DNA from: an uncultured Bacteroidia bacterium
GTDB taxonomy: Bacteria; Bacteroidota; Bacteroidia; Bacteroidales; CAJPTX01
Direction of reading: 5' to 3'
DNA: 59,893 nucleotides
Assembly (NCBI GenBank): GCA_938038735.1
Contig: CALHSW010000038.1
Span: 1-59,893, forward strand
A program made the position numbers and the translations under genes. Below the pieces are notes generated by a model that saw nothing but the letters and a program-made list of their open reading frames with translations, did no database searches and had not been told where the DNA came from. Positions 43,883 to 51,309 of the stretch are shown piece by piece (position 1 is the first letter of the stretch; every line of letters starts with the position of its first letter).

Positions 43883-45883
43883 CTACATGGCCAGCCTCGG
43901 CTGCATGCGACCCGCCGTCAGCGCCCTTGATTCTCCTTTTTTCCTGTCCCCTTTCCGCTGCGCAATCGTCTGCATCGTCCGATTCCTTTGAAAGCTCTTG
44001 AACATGGCGAGGGCGGCGACAATGCCAAGCCCTACGATGGCGCTCCTCGAGATGGAGGCCGTCTGCTTTACCACCTTCTCCCGCTCTTTTGCCGCCTCCT
44101 CCCGATTCTTTGCGGCCTCCTCCGCCGTCGCCTTGCGATTCGCTTGAGCCTCCGCATATGCTTTATCCTGCTGCTCTTTTTGTATATCCTGCTCTCGGTG
44201 CACCTCGGCAGCTTGCTTATCAAACATTTCACTTTCGTGCTTCATGGCCCTCTTTGCTGTGACGAAAGCAAAAATGGATTTAATCAAATCCACAATGGCA
44301 TTAAACAGCGCAACAACAGCATTAACGATCAAGGAAATCAAATCGCCGCCACCACCGCCGTTGAGCCCCTCCTTGCGCTTCACCTCCTCCTGCGCGCTGG
44401 CCATCAGCTGGTCCTCGTCCATCCGTTTCCCATCCGTGTCGCACTCCTGCCGAATGGCGGACTCGGTGCGTACCTTCCCATCCCAGCGGCCGAACCCCGC
44501 GCGGATGTACTTCTTGAGCGACTCCTCGCTGCCCGCGTATTCGTTAACGTACTTGTCCCGGAGCTTATCGTACGCCTCCTTGGAATCCTGGTACTGTTTC
44601 CCCGTTACGCCGAGCCGCTTCGATTCGGCCTCGCCCACCATGCCGTAGTACACCCCGGTAGCGATGCCGTTCTTGCCCTTCCGCACCTGGTTCATGATGG
44701 CGGTACGACCGATGAGGTTTTTCGGGTTGAGATACCGTGCGAACTTCTTGAACACATCCGCCACCTTCTGCGCGAAGGCCTTGACCAGCTCCCACGCCTT
44801 CTCCGCCACCTTCACTATCTTATCGCCCACCTTCTTGCAGAAGCCCTTGAACTTATCCCATATGTAGAGCACCCCGTTCTTCACGAAGGTGAACGCCTTC
44901 CCCAGGGCCGCACCGATCTTGTCAAAGGTGCCCTGCATGTAGGTCTTGAAGTCCGTGAGCTTCTCCTTCGTCCACGAAACCACCTGCTTCGCCTTCTCAA
45001 TCGTCCACGCCACGGCCTTCTTTACGGCGGTCACCACCTTCTTTATCACCTTCCCAAGCCAGTTAAACGCCTTTTTGAAAACAGCCTTCACGCCATTCCA
45101 TAAACGTTTAAAAAAATCGCCAATCCTACCATCCAGCCCGTACGTGCCGAGGTAGAACGGTGCGCCCGCACCGCCCAGCGTGCCGTCCACGCCGCGGAGG
45201 TGCTGCACCTCCATGTAGGGGACATCCATAACCCGCTCGAAGCCCGCCACGCCGAATTCCCCCAGGTCTACCATGTACTCCGCCGCCCCGTTCTCCACGA
45301 TGCCGAAGGAGGCGGTGGCGAGCATCGACATATCGGCGCTGATTTCCTTATCTACGTACGCATCGGCATCCTCCTCCGGCTCGCCGTACAGACTTCCAAG
45401 CCCCCTGTCGCGGGCTCGCTTCGCGTCCTTGAGCATCATCTTGAACTTGCCGGGCCGCACGAGGTTGCCGCCCGCCATGTAGGGGGTCACCGCCCGCTGC
45501 TTGATGGTGCCCATGCTGCCGTCCAGCGGGAAGAACTTCCCCTCGCTCGCCAGCTGCACCTCCCGCGCCCGGATGACCTTTGATGCCCCCTCGATATTGT
45601 CCCAATGCTTGACGGCGTAGTCGCAGAACTGCACCATCTGCCCATCGGCGCAGAACTGCCCTAGGTAGCCCCCGCCGCCGTGCTGCTTGAGGTAGCTACT
45701 CGTCTCCGCCGTGAATCGCTTCGCGCCTTCGCCCAGCGTCTCAAGCCACCCCGCGAACTGCCGCTCGGGCTCCCCCAGGCTATCGCCCACGCCGTTGAGG
45801 GTCGGGGTGAAGCCCGCGAGCGGGCGGCCGTCGCATACCCCCATCAGGTTATTGTAGGCTGTATCTAGCGCATCCACTGCCAT
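43883..45883 (-). CDS. Large cationic amphipathic-helix protein
   Basis: The 666-residue protein has a mixed N-terminal 250 residues with strands (MEVQHLRG-like and GAPFYLGTYGLDG segments, no family recognised). Then about 150 residues of repeated Lys/Trp/Phe-rich amphipathic helices follow (VKAVFKKAFNWLGKVIKKVV, WELVKAFAQKVADVFKKFA), much like membrane-active peptides. A hydrophobic stretch (ISLIVNAVVALFNAIVDLI), a Gln/Glu/Lys-rich helix and a C-terminal span (AIVGLGIVAALAMF) complete it. It is the largest gene of the block. A role in membrane remodelling, spike or genome delivery is plausible but unproven. Confidence 0.5.
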   Translation of the reverse strand: MAVDALDTAYNNLMGVCDGRPLAGFTPTLNGVGDSLGEPERQFAGWLETLGEGAKRFTAETSSYLKQHGGGGYLGQFCADGQMVQFCDYAVKHWDNIEGASKVIRAREVQLASEGKFFPLDGSMGTIKQRAVTPYMAGGNLVRPGKFKMMLKDAKRARDRGLGSLYGEPEEDADAYVDKEISADMSMLATASFGIVENGAAEYMVDLGEFGVAGFERVMDVPYMEVQHLRGVDGTLGGAGAPFYLGTYGLDGRIGDFFKRLWNGVKAVFKKAFNWLGKVIKKVVTAVKKAVAWTIEKAKQVVSWTKEKLTDFKTYMQGTFDKIGAALGKAFTFVKNGVLYIWDKFKGFCKKVGDKIVKVAEKAWELVKAFAQKVADVFKKFARYLNPKNLIGRTAIMNQVRKGKNGIATGVYYGMVGEAESKRLGVTGKQYQDSKEAYDKLRDKYVNEYAGSEESLKKYIRAGFGRWDGKVRTESAIRQECDTDGKRMDEDQLMASAQEEVKRKEGLNGGGGGDLISLIVNAVVALFNAIVDLIKSIFAFVTAKRAMKHESEMFDKQAAEVHREQDIQKEQQDKAYAEAQANRKATAEEAAKNREEAAKEREKVVKQTASISRSAIVGLGIVAALAMFKSFQRNRTMQTIAQRKGDRKKGESRALTAGRMQPRLAM

Positions 45884-45903
45884 TGCTCCGTCCTCCTCTG
45901 GGG

Positions 45904-46497
45904 TTACTGACGCATGAGCTGCGCCATCATCATCTTGTCATTTTGGCTTGATCGCACTAGGAGCATCACGGCCACCAGCGCCGCCACACCAAGCCCGCCG
46001 AATAGGAGCCACTTCTTCATTGACCCGCTGCCCTGCCCAGCCGCGCCCTGCATCTGCATCTGCGCTTGGCGCCACGCCGCCTCGGCGGCCTGCTCCTTCG
46101 CCATTTTGGCCTGCAGCTCGATTTGGTACTTTTGGTTGCTGTTATCCATGGCCAGCCGCTTCTCCGCCATCTCCCGCTCATGCTTACTATTCTCAAAGTT
46201 CTGCCAAGCCGCGAGGCCATTCGTGATAAGCTGCGTGCCGATGCCAACCCCCGCACCGATGTTACTGATTAGGGTTGATGTATCCACGCCCGTGGATTTC
46301 CCCGAGGATATAGGGATAGGGGTCATCGTCCCGGTGGCTACCGGGGTGGTGAGCGGGACTGACGTGGCGGGGATGGGGGTGTAGGTTTGGCCCAGCCCGC
46401 CTAGCCCCCTGTAGTCGGGGAGGGCGGGGTAGCGGACCCCCGCTACCGCCCGCCTCGGTATCCCATTCAGCACCTGTATGGGCATTCGTTCGTTCAT
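45904..46497 (-). CDS. Membrane protein, C-terminal span
   Basis: The 197-residue protein has a Pro/Thr-rich N-terminus (TPIPATSVPLTTPVATGTM), a helical middle rich in Gln/Ala/Met (QAKMAKEQAAEAAWRQAQMQ) and a C-terminal span (KWLLFGGLGVAALVAVMLLV) followed by a short polar end. No domain is recognised. It lies six bases downstream of the transglutaminase-like gene. Confidence 0.55.
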   Translation of the reverse strand: MNERMPIQVLNGIPRRAVAGVRYPALPDYRGLGGLGQTYTPIPATSVPLTTPVATGTMTPIPISSGKSTGVDTSTLISNIGAGVGIGTQLITNGLAAWQNFENSKHEREMAEKRLAMDNSNQKYQIELQAKMAKEQAAEAAWRQAQMQMQGAAGQGSGSMKKWLLFGGLGVAALVAVMLLVRSSQNDKMMMAQLMRQ

Positions 46498-46503
46498 AGC
46501 GTT

Positions 46504-47655
46504 CTAAAAGTCTTTTATCATGGTGTACGGCTCCTCGTTGTTGTACCCCTCCACCACTGGGTCCACCACGTAGTACCCCCGCGCGTTCTGCCGGGTGGGC
46601 ACCACGATGTAGACATGCTGGAAGTAGTCGCGGTCGTGGTACGCCGCGAGCCGCACCCTGTACTTTATTCCTAGGTTCTCCAGCATGGAGGCGATTAGCG
46701 TGGCGTAGCAATCGCAGTCGCCCTGCTGGTCGTACAGCGTGCGCAGCGGCGTGCGTACCTGCTCCTTGGAGGGGGAGTCGCGCACGTAGGCCACGTGGTT
46801 GTACACGAAGCTGTATATATTGCGCAGCGTGGCGTTCACATCCCGCCCCGCAAGGCTCTCCGCAAGGTCTTTGGTGTGCCAGCTGTTCTGCCTCGCCATC
46901 TCGCGAATGAGCACGGCCGTTTCGGCGGTCGTCCCGTATAGCACCACCGGGTCTTTGCGGAGGAGCATGCGCCTTGAGGGTATCAAATGTTCGTAGTCGC
47001 TGAGGGGGCGTATCTTGCGGTCGGTGCGAGCCACCAGCCCCAGGCTGCCAACGCTCGCCTTCCCATTCTCCACCGTTACGTGCTTCGTCTCGCCGCCCAG
47101 CTTGATGGGGAGCGAAAGGGGTATGCCCTCCGCCTCGATGGAGACCACCGCCGTGAGCCGTTGCACCCACGCCGTGACCTTCTCCTTCCCTGCGCCCAGG
47201 AACTCCACGAATCCATCCTTGAATCCGCCGCCGCCCCTGCCCGCGGCGATGGCCTTCTGTATCACGTCCGTAATGCCGGTCGCCGTGGAGAGCGTGAGCG
47301 TGCCGAACGCCGGCACCTCGATGTCCACCGACACCGTGGTGTCGGAGTAGGGCCGCACGGTGTGCACCGTGGCCCCGGTGTTCGCCGCGACGTCGGCGAT
47401 TTCGCTGTCGCCATCGAGGAGCTTCACGCTGTTCACCCGCACGTCCACCGCCTCTAGGCTGCGGTTGGAGATGCGCACGTCCACCGGTAGAACCAGCCGC
47501 TGCCACGTGGCGCGGATTTGCGCAAGGTTGGGGACGATTTGCACCGAGATGCGCTCGGCCATGTGCTTTAGCCCTACGCCCCGCATGAAAGCGTATAGCA
47601 ACGCTGCGCCTGTAGCTATCCCGAACATGGCAACCGCCTTACCCTTTGCGCCCAT
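46504..47655 (-). CDS. Membrane-anchored transglutaminase-like protein
   Basis: The 383-residue protein has an N-terminal span (AVAMFGIATGAALLYAFM), a beta-rich middle (DVRISNRSLEAVDVRVNSVKL, TTVSVDIEVPAFGTLTLS) that looks like an Ig-type domain, and a C-terminal transglutaminase/cysteine-protease-like fold. The Cys is in QQGDCDCYATLIASML, the His in YFQHVYIVVP and the Asp in GYYVVDPVV, the usual triad order. It could cross-link or process virion proteins. It is the first gene after the promoter at 47688; the ATG at 47655 begins the MGAKGKAV membrane start. Confidence 0.7.
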   Translation of the reverse strand: MGAKGKAVAMFGIATGAALLYAFMRGVGLKHMAERISVQIVPNLAQIRATWQRLVLPVDVRISNRSLEAVDVRVNSVKLLDGDSEIADVAANTGATVHTVRPYSDTTVSVDIEVPAFGTLTLSTATGITDVIQKAIAAGRGGGGFKDGFVEFLGAGKEKVTAWVQRLTAVVSIEAEGIPLSLPIKLGGETKHVTVENGKASVGSLGLVARTDRKIRPLSDYEHLIPSRRMLLRKDPVVLYGTTAETAVLIREMARQNSWHTKDLAESLAGRDVNATLRNIYSFVYNHVAYVRDSPSKEQVRTPLRTLYDQQGDCDCYATLIASMLENLGIKYRVRLAAYHDRDYFQHVYIVVPTRQNARGYYVVDPVVEGYNNEEPYTMIKDF

Positions 47656-47687
47656 CCGTTTGTTCCGTTCTTTGTTCCTAACGGGGG

Positions 47688-47717
47688 CAAAAGTAATCGG
47701 AAGGGCTTGCAGCCGCA
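47688..47717 (-). promoter_or_regulatory. Promoter of the structural-type operon
   Basis: On the minus strand a TACTTTTG box (47688-47695) fits the -7 consensus, and a TTG (47715-47717) lies 19 bases upstream, where the Bacteroidota -33 element is expected. Transcription would start near 47681 and could cover all genes down to the lysin at 35035, since gaps in that run are small. Two tandem repeats lie just upstream. Confidence 0.6.
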
Positions 47718-47730
47718 AGTCGCCTGTAGG

Positions 47731-47770
47731 TTTGAGGGGGTTTAAACTAGTTTGAGGGGGTTTAAACTAG
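47731..47770. repeat. Two tandem 20-bp repeats with palindrome
   Basis: Two exact 20-base copies (47731-47750 and 47751-47770) each contain the palindrome GTTTAAAC, and a partial third unit follows. They lie 50-90 bases upstream of the predicted start of the structural operon, a position suited to an activator or repressor binding site. Confidence 0.85.
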
Positions 47771-47853
47771 TTTAATGTTGGAAGAAAATGGCGGCGATGG
47801 GCGAAAAAGTGGGGTTTTTACCGTGCGCAACCGTGCCGCTTTGATGCCTTTTT

Positions 47854-48876
47854 TTACCACCCCATGCAGAGCCGCTTCTGCAACGGCCCCGCCAGCCGCC
47901 GCTGCATGCCGTGGAAGTACTTCCCGTCCCGCTCGATGCCGATAAATCGGCGGCCGAGCGATATGCACGCCTCCCCGGTGCTGCCGCTCCCCGCGAAGGG
48001 GTCCAGGACGGTGTCGCCCGCGCGGCTAAAGAGGCTAACCAGGGCCGCCATCAGATCCACGGGCTTCTGCGTGGGGTGGATGCCGCCCTGCACGGAGGGG
48101 TACTCAAAGAGGTTCGTGACGGAGCGTTGCCCCGCGGGCAGGTTGAAGGTGCGCGCCTCGCCGCGCTCCACCCGCATGGATTGCAGCGCGGCGTAGGGGA
48201 TAAACCCCGGCATGGTGTCAATGCGGTACACCTTGATGAGACGGTCGTACACCGCCTCGGAGGGGAATGTGAATTGGAATCCGCGGGTGAAGACGTGCGC
48301 GAGCACATTCTTTTTAAAGCCGCACCCCTTGTTGATCCGCGCTACGCTCGCCCCGATCCATGCGTGCACGCGGAGGAAGTAGCTATGCGTCTCAGAGAAC
48401 CGGTCGCCGTACGAGGCATCCCGCACGAAGAGCGATAGGTCCTCCACGATGGAGAGCGGGGTGCGCCCTGCGTTTTGGAAAGCCGCGGCGATGTTCTTCT
48501 TCCAATACATGGCTCGGATAAACCGCAGCTCGCCCATCGGCATGGTGCGCAGCGTGGAGGTGAGCGGCTCCATGCTAAAGACCACCGCCTGGCCGTTGGG
48601 GCGCAGGATTCGCTTGAACTCATTGAAGACCGCCCCCATGTCGGGGACCACGTCCCACTGCGTGTTGGCGGTCTCCTTGATGCCGAGCCTATCGCCGTTG
48701 CCCATTGCGTTGGGGGTTGCCTTGCTTCCGTAGTCTTTCAGTATGCCGTAGGGCGGGTCGGTTAGCACCAAATCCACGCTGGCATCGGGGATGCTTTCCA
48801 TGAGCTCTAGGCAGTCGCCGTGCCATAGCGTCACCCCCTCCCGCGGTGTTCCCGCGCTTTTCCCTTGATTTTCCAT
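47854..48876 (-). CDS. Beta-class DNA methyltransferase
   Basis: The 340-residue protein has the catalytic motif DPPYG (residues 40-44) before the SAM-binding motif DPFAGSGSTGEAC (near residue 297), the order of beta-class N6-adenine or N4-cytosine methyltransferases. The WHGDCLELME start is also typical. No restriction partner is present. It is 12 bases after the DnaB-like helicase gene, which suggests coupling to replication and protection of newly made element DNA. Confidence 0.9.
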   Translation of the reverse strand: MENQGKSAGTPREGVTLWHGDCLELMESIPDASVDLVLTDPPYGILKDYGSKATPNAMGNGDRLGIKETANTQWDVVPDMGAVFNEFKRILRPNGQAVVFSMEPLTSTLRTMPMGELRFIRAMYWKKNIAAAFQNAGRTPLSIVEDLSLFVRDASYGDRFSETHSYFLRVHAWIGASVARINKGCGFKKNVLAHVFTRGFQFTFPSEAVYDRLIKVYRIDTMPGFIPYAALQSMRVERGEARTFNLPAGQRSVTNLFEYPSVQGGIHPTQKPVDLMAALVSLFSRAGDTVLDPFAGSGSTGEACISLGRRFIGIERDGKYFHGMQRRLAGPLQKRLCMGW

Positions 48877-48888
48877 CGTGCCGCCCCC

Positions 48889-50478
48889 CTAGAATGGTAA
48901 ACCCTCGTCCTCCCCCTTAGCCTCCGCCTCCGCCTTGGCTTTCATCACATCGAGGTAGGTCGGCAGCGCGGAGGGGGTGCAGAGCAACTCCTCACGGCGG
49001 GCCTGTTCCCTGCGCGCCGATGCCACCCACCGCGGCTTGGCCCTTTCGCCCACCACCTGCTCCTCAAACGCCGTGGCGGCGGGCTGCACCCGCTGGTAGC
49101 GGTCGTCCTGGCAGCGGCTCTCCGCGAATCTCATCTGCTCCCCGTCGAACTCAAAGTACACCGTGCCGGCCTGACCCTTGCGGTTCTTCAGTAGGTGCAG
49201 CTCCACCACCCCCTCCGCGCTGCTCCCATCGGGGTATTGCCGCATGCCGTAGCGGGACGGGGCGTGCAGCATCATCACCGAATCGGCATCCTGCTCTATT
49301 GAGCCGCTCTCCCGCAGGTCGGCAAGGGCGGGGCGCTTCTCGGAGCGGGTCTCCACGCCGCGGTTCAGCTGCGCCAGCGCAAGGACCGGCACGTTGAGCT
49401 CCTTGGCAAGTGCCTTGAGCGTGCGGGATATTTGCCCCACGATTTGCTCCCGCGGCACGTTGCCCCGCACGTTCGGCACGGTCACCAGCTGTAGGTAGTC
49501 CACGATGATGAAGTCCACCCCGCTCTCGCCCGCCGCCATGGCCCGCGCCTTGGCGCAGAGCTCGTTGAGCCGTATCGCCCCGCTATCGTCAACCCATACG
49601 GGCAGCGAGGCGGCCTCCAGCGCGCGTTGCCCCAGCTCCGTGCGCTCCTGCGCGTTGAGTTCGCCCCGGATGAGCCGCCCGTGGTTCGCGCCCCCGATGA
49701 GGGATAGCGTCCGCAGCCCAAGCTGCGCCTTGGACATTTCCAATGAGAAGAAGAGCGTGCGCTTCTTCTGCGCCCGCGCCGCCGCCACCGCCAGCCCTAG
49801 CGCGAAGGCGGTTTTACCCACCGAGGGGCGCGCCGCCAGCACGTGCAGCTCGCCCCCCATCATGCCGCATAGGAGGCCGTCCAGGGTGGCGTACCCCGTG
49901 GCTACGCCCACCGTGCGCACCCCCGACTCCCGCTCCTTCCGTAGCTTATCCGCGAGGAGTAGCGCATCGTTCACGAGTTTATCCAGCTTGCTGGGCCGCT
50001 CCGTGGGTAGGGTGGTGATGAGCGAGGAGAGTTCGTCCTGCGTGGTGTCTATCGTGTCGAACACATCCTCCGCGTCGGTGCTCCGCAGGAGGCCATCGCC
50101 AATATCGGTGAGGCGGCGGCGCGTCCAATGCTCCCGCAGGAGCTTGGCGTGGGTCATTGCGTGCGCCGCGCTGGCCACCAGCGAGGTTAGCCCCACGAGG
50201 TATTTCAGGCCGCCCACGGCAATCAGCTCTGGGTAGCTACGCACCGCTGCGTAAACCGATTGTAAATCTATTGAAAGCCCGCGCCCCTGCAAGGAGAGCA
50301 GGGCGGCGTAGATGCGCCGGTGCACGGGGGCGGAGAAACACTCCTCGTTGATGATAAGCGAAACGCCGTAGAGGGCCTCGCCGTCAATGATTAGCGCGCC
50401 GAGTAGGGCTTGCTCTACCTGTGCGTCCGTGGGTGCCCCCACGGGCTGTAGCCGTGGCTGCGGTTTGGTTCCATCCAT
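48889..50478 (-). CDS. dnaB: Replicative helicase, DnaB family
   Basis: The 529-residue protein has the N-terminal DnaB domain (EQALLGALIIDGEALY, FSAPVHRRIYAALLSL) and a C-terminal RecA-type motor with Walker A ARPSVGKTAFALGL (near residue 215), Walker B FIIVDYLQLV and the RESGSIEQDADSVMML segment. It unwinds DNA at forks as a hexamer. As an element-borne copy it should work with the DnaC-like loader encoded at 58107 on the opposite strand. The last 70 residues are extra and charged. Together with the methyltransferase gene it forms a small operon. Confidence 0.93.
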   Translation of the reverse strand: MDGTKPQPRLQPVGAPTDAQVEQALLGALIIDGEALYGVSLIINEECFSAPVHRRIYAALLSLQGRGLSIDLQSVYAAVRSYPELIAVGGLKYLVGLTSLVASAAHAMTHAKLLREHWTRRRLTDIGDGLLRSTDAEDVFDTIDTTQDELSSLITTLPTERPSKLDKLVNDALLLADKLRKERESGVRTVGVATGYATLDGLLCGMMGGELHVLAARPSVGKTAFALGLAVAAARAQKKRTLFFSLEMSKAQLGLRTLSLIGGANHGRLIRGELNAQERTELGQRALEAASLPVWVDDSGAIRLNELCAKARAMAAGESGVDFIIVDYLQLVTVPNVRGNVPREQIVGQISRTLKALAKELNVPVLALAQLNRGVETRSEKRPALADLRESGSIEQDADSVMMLHAPSRYGMRQYPDGSSAEGVVELHLLKNRKGQAGTVYFEFDGEQMRFAESRCQDDRYQRVQPAATAFEEQVVGERAKPRWVASARREQARREELLCTPSALPTYLDVMKAKAEAEAKGEDEGLPF

Positions 50479-50666
50479 CGCCGGGAAAAGTAATACCGCG
50501 CGTCTACCATCAGGAGCAATGCTTTGTTAGGAGTTCCCAGAGTATTGTCAAACCCCCAACGCTTCAGCGCAACCCGCGCTGGTATTGTTCCTATGGTAGC
50601 ACGCGCGGCGTTATCCTTTCGCCACGGCCAGACCGTTGAAGGTGGTAAATACCCTATCTTCATCAT
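50415..50666 (-). CDS. Possible small protein before dnaB
   Basis: An 83-codon frame starts (ATGATG) 13 bases after the predicted transcription start from the box at 50686 and overlaps the dnaB start by 64 bases in another frame. The product is basic with a Tyr/Trp-rich sequence (YLPPSTVWPWRK, DARYYFSRRW). I recognise nothing in it. Alternatively this stretch is just the leader of dnaB. Confidence 0.35.
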   Translation of the reverse strand: MMKIGYLPPSTVWPWRKDNAARATIGTIPARVALKRWGFDNTLGTPNKALLLMVDARYYFSRRWMEPNRSHGYSPWGHPRTHR

Positions 50667-50685
50667 TAAGTACGATTAGCAACCG

Positions 50686-50693
50686 CAAAGGTA
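50686..50693 (-). promoter_or_regulatory. Promoter box of the dnaB operon
   Basis: TACCTTTG on the minus strand, a perfect -7 box; transcription would start near 50680. The stretch from here to 50842 holds no gene; a short inverted repeat CCCATTG/CAATGGG lies at about 50761-50775. Confidence 0.55.
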
Positions 50694-50841
50694 GGGTAAA
50701 AAACGGAAACGGCAAGGGGAAGGGGGAGGGATTTACGGCTTGAAGTAGTCTAGGGTGAGCCCATTGTCAATGGGGGCATCCCATGGCACCCTACCATTCC
50801 GAGTCTTTGTGGAGGGAAAGGGGTGTAATACTCTTTAAATC

Positions 50842-51309
50842 CTATTCATCCAAATCCATTCCCAACAGGGTTAGGATATCCCCAACGATTCCAAATTTGA
50901 TGTCCTCGTCATTGAAATCTTTGTTGACAAAGTGCGCTATGGAGCGGTTGAAGGTATTGCGATCTATCTTGCCCGATGCTAAGTAGTATACAATCGTCTC
51001 AAAAAAGAGCATAAATACAATCGCTTTTGCCTTGTACCCATTTCGGTTTAGAAACAGCCCTCCCAGCAGCAGCGCCATTCGCTTATTCCCATCGGCGAAG
51101 TAGTGGCCAGAACATATCCCATACACTAAGTAGGCCAGCTTGTCTGCGAATGTGGGGTAGTAATCATCATTTTGCACAAACTCTAGCACAGACTCCACGC
51201 GCCCCTTATCCCGAACGGCCGCAAGCCCACCGCCATTCATCTGCATCATATGGAAGTACATCTGAATAGCCTCATCGTAGGGAATGTAGCAAAACGCGCT
51301 AGTCATCAT
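50842..51309 (-). CDS. Fic/Doc-type toxin
   Basis: The 155-residue protein has the Fic/Doc core motif HYFADGNKRMAL near residue 72, fitting HxFx(D/E)GNKR, with the LVYGICSGHYF helix before it. Doc toxins phosphorylate EF-Tu, whereas Fic proteins AMPylate targets; Asp at the acidic position and small size favour the Doc side. Its start (ATGATG at 51309/51306) overlaps the end of the Panacea-domain gene by about ten bases, so the two are translationally coupled as antitoxin then toxin. Confidence 0.75.
   Translation of the reverse strand: MMTSAFCYIPYDEAIQMYFHMMQMNGGGLAAVRDKGRVESVLEFVQNDDYYPTFADKLAYLVYGICSGHYFADGNKRMALLLGGLFLNRNGYKAKAIVFMLFFETIVYYLASGKIDRNTFNRSIAHFVNKDFNDEDIKFGIVGDILTLLGMDLDE

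Noticed and set aside
43988..45103. 371-codon open frame on the plus strand
   Set aside because: It is antisense to the 666-residue gene; the Leu/His-rich composition is that of a complement-strand shadow.
46262..47506. 414-codon open frame on the minus strand overlapping the transglutaminase-like gene
   Set aside because: It is Gly/Arg/His-rich with no motif and lies wholly in the shadow of two genes with clear domains; GC-rich DNA creates such frames.
35035..47717. Type VI or contractile injection system
   Set aside because: No sheath, tube, baseplate or ClpV-like protein is present; the products are too small and membrane-rich.
48051..48765. Several frames inside the beta-class methyltransferase gene
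   Set aside because: Both-strand shadows rich in Arg/Ser/Pro; the DPPY and DPFAGSGS motifs fix the real frame.
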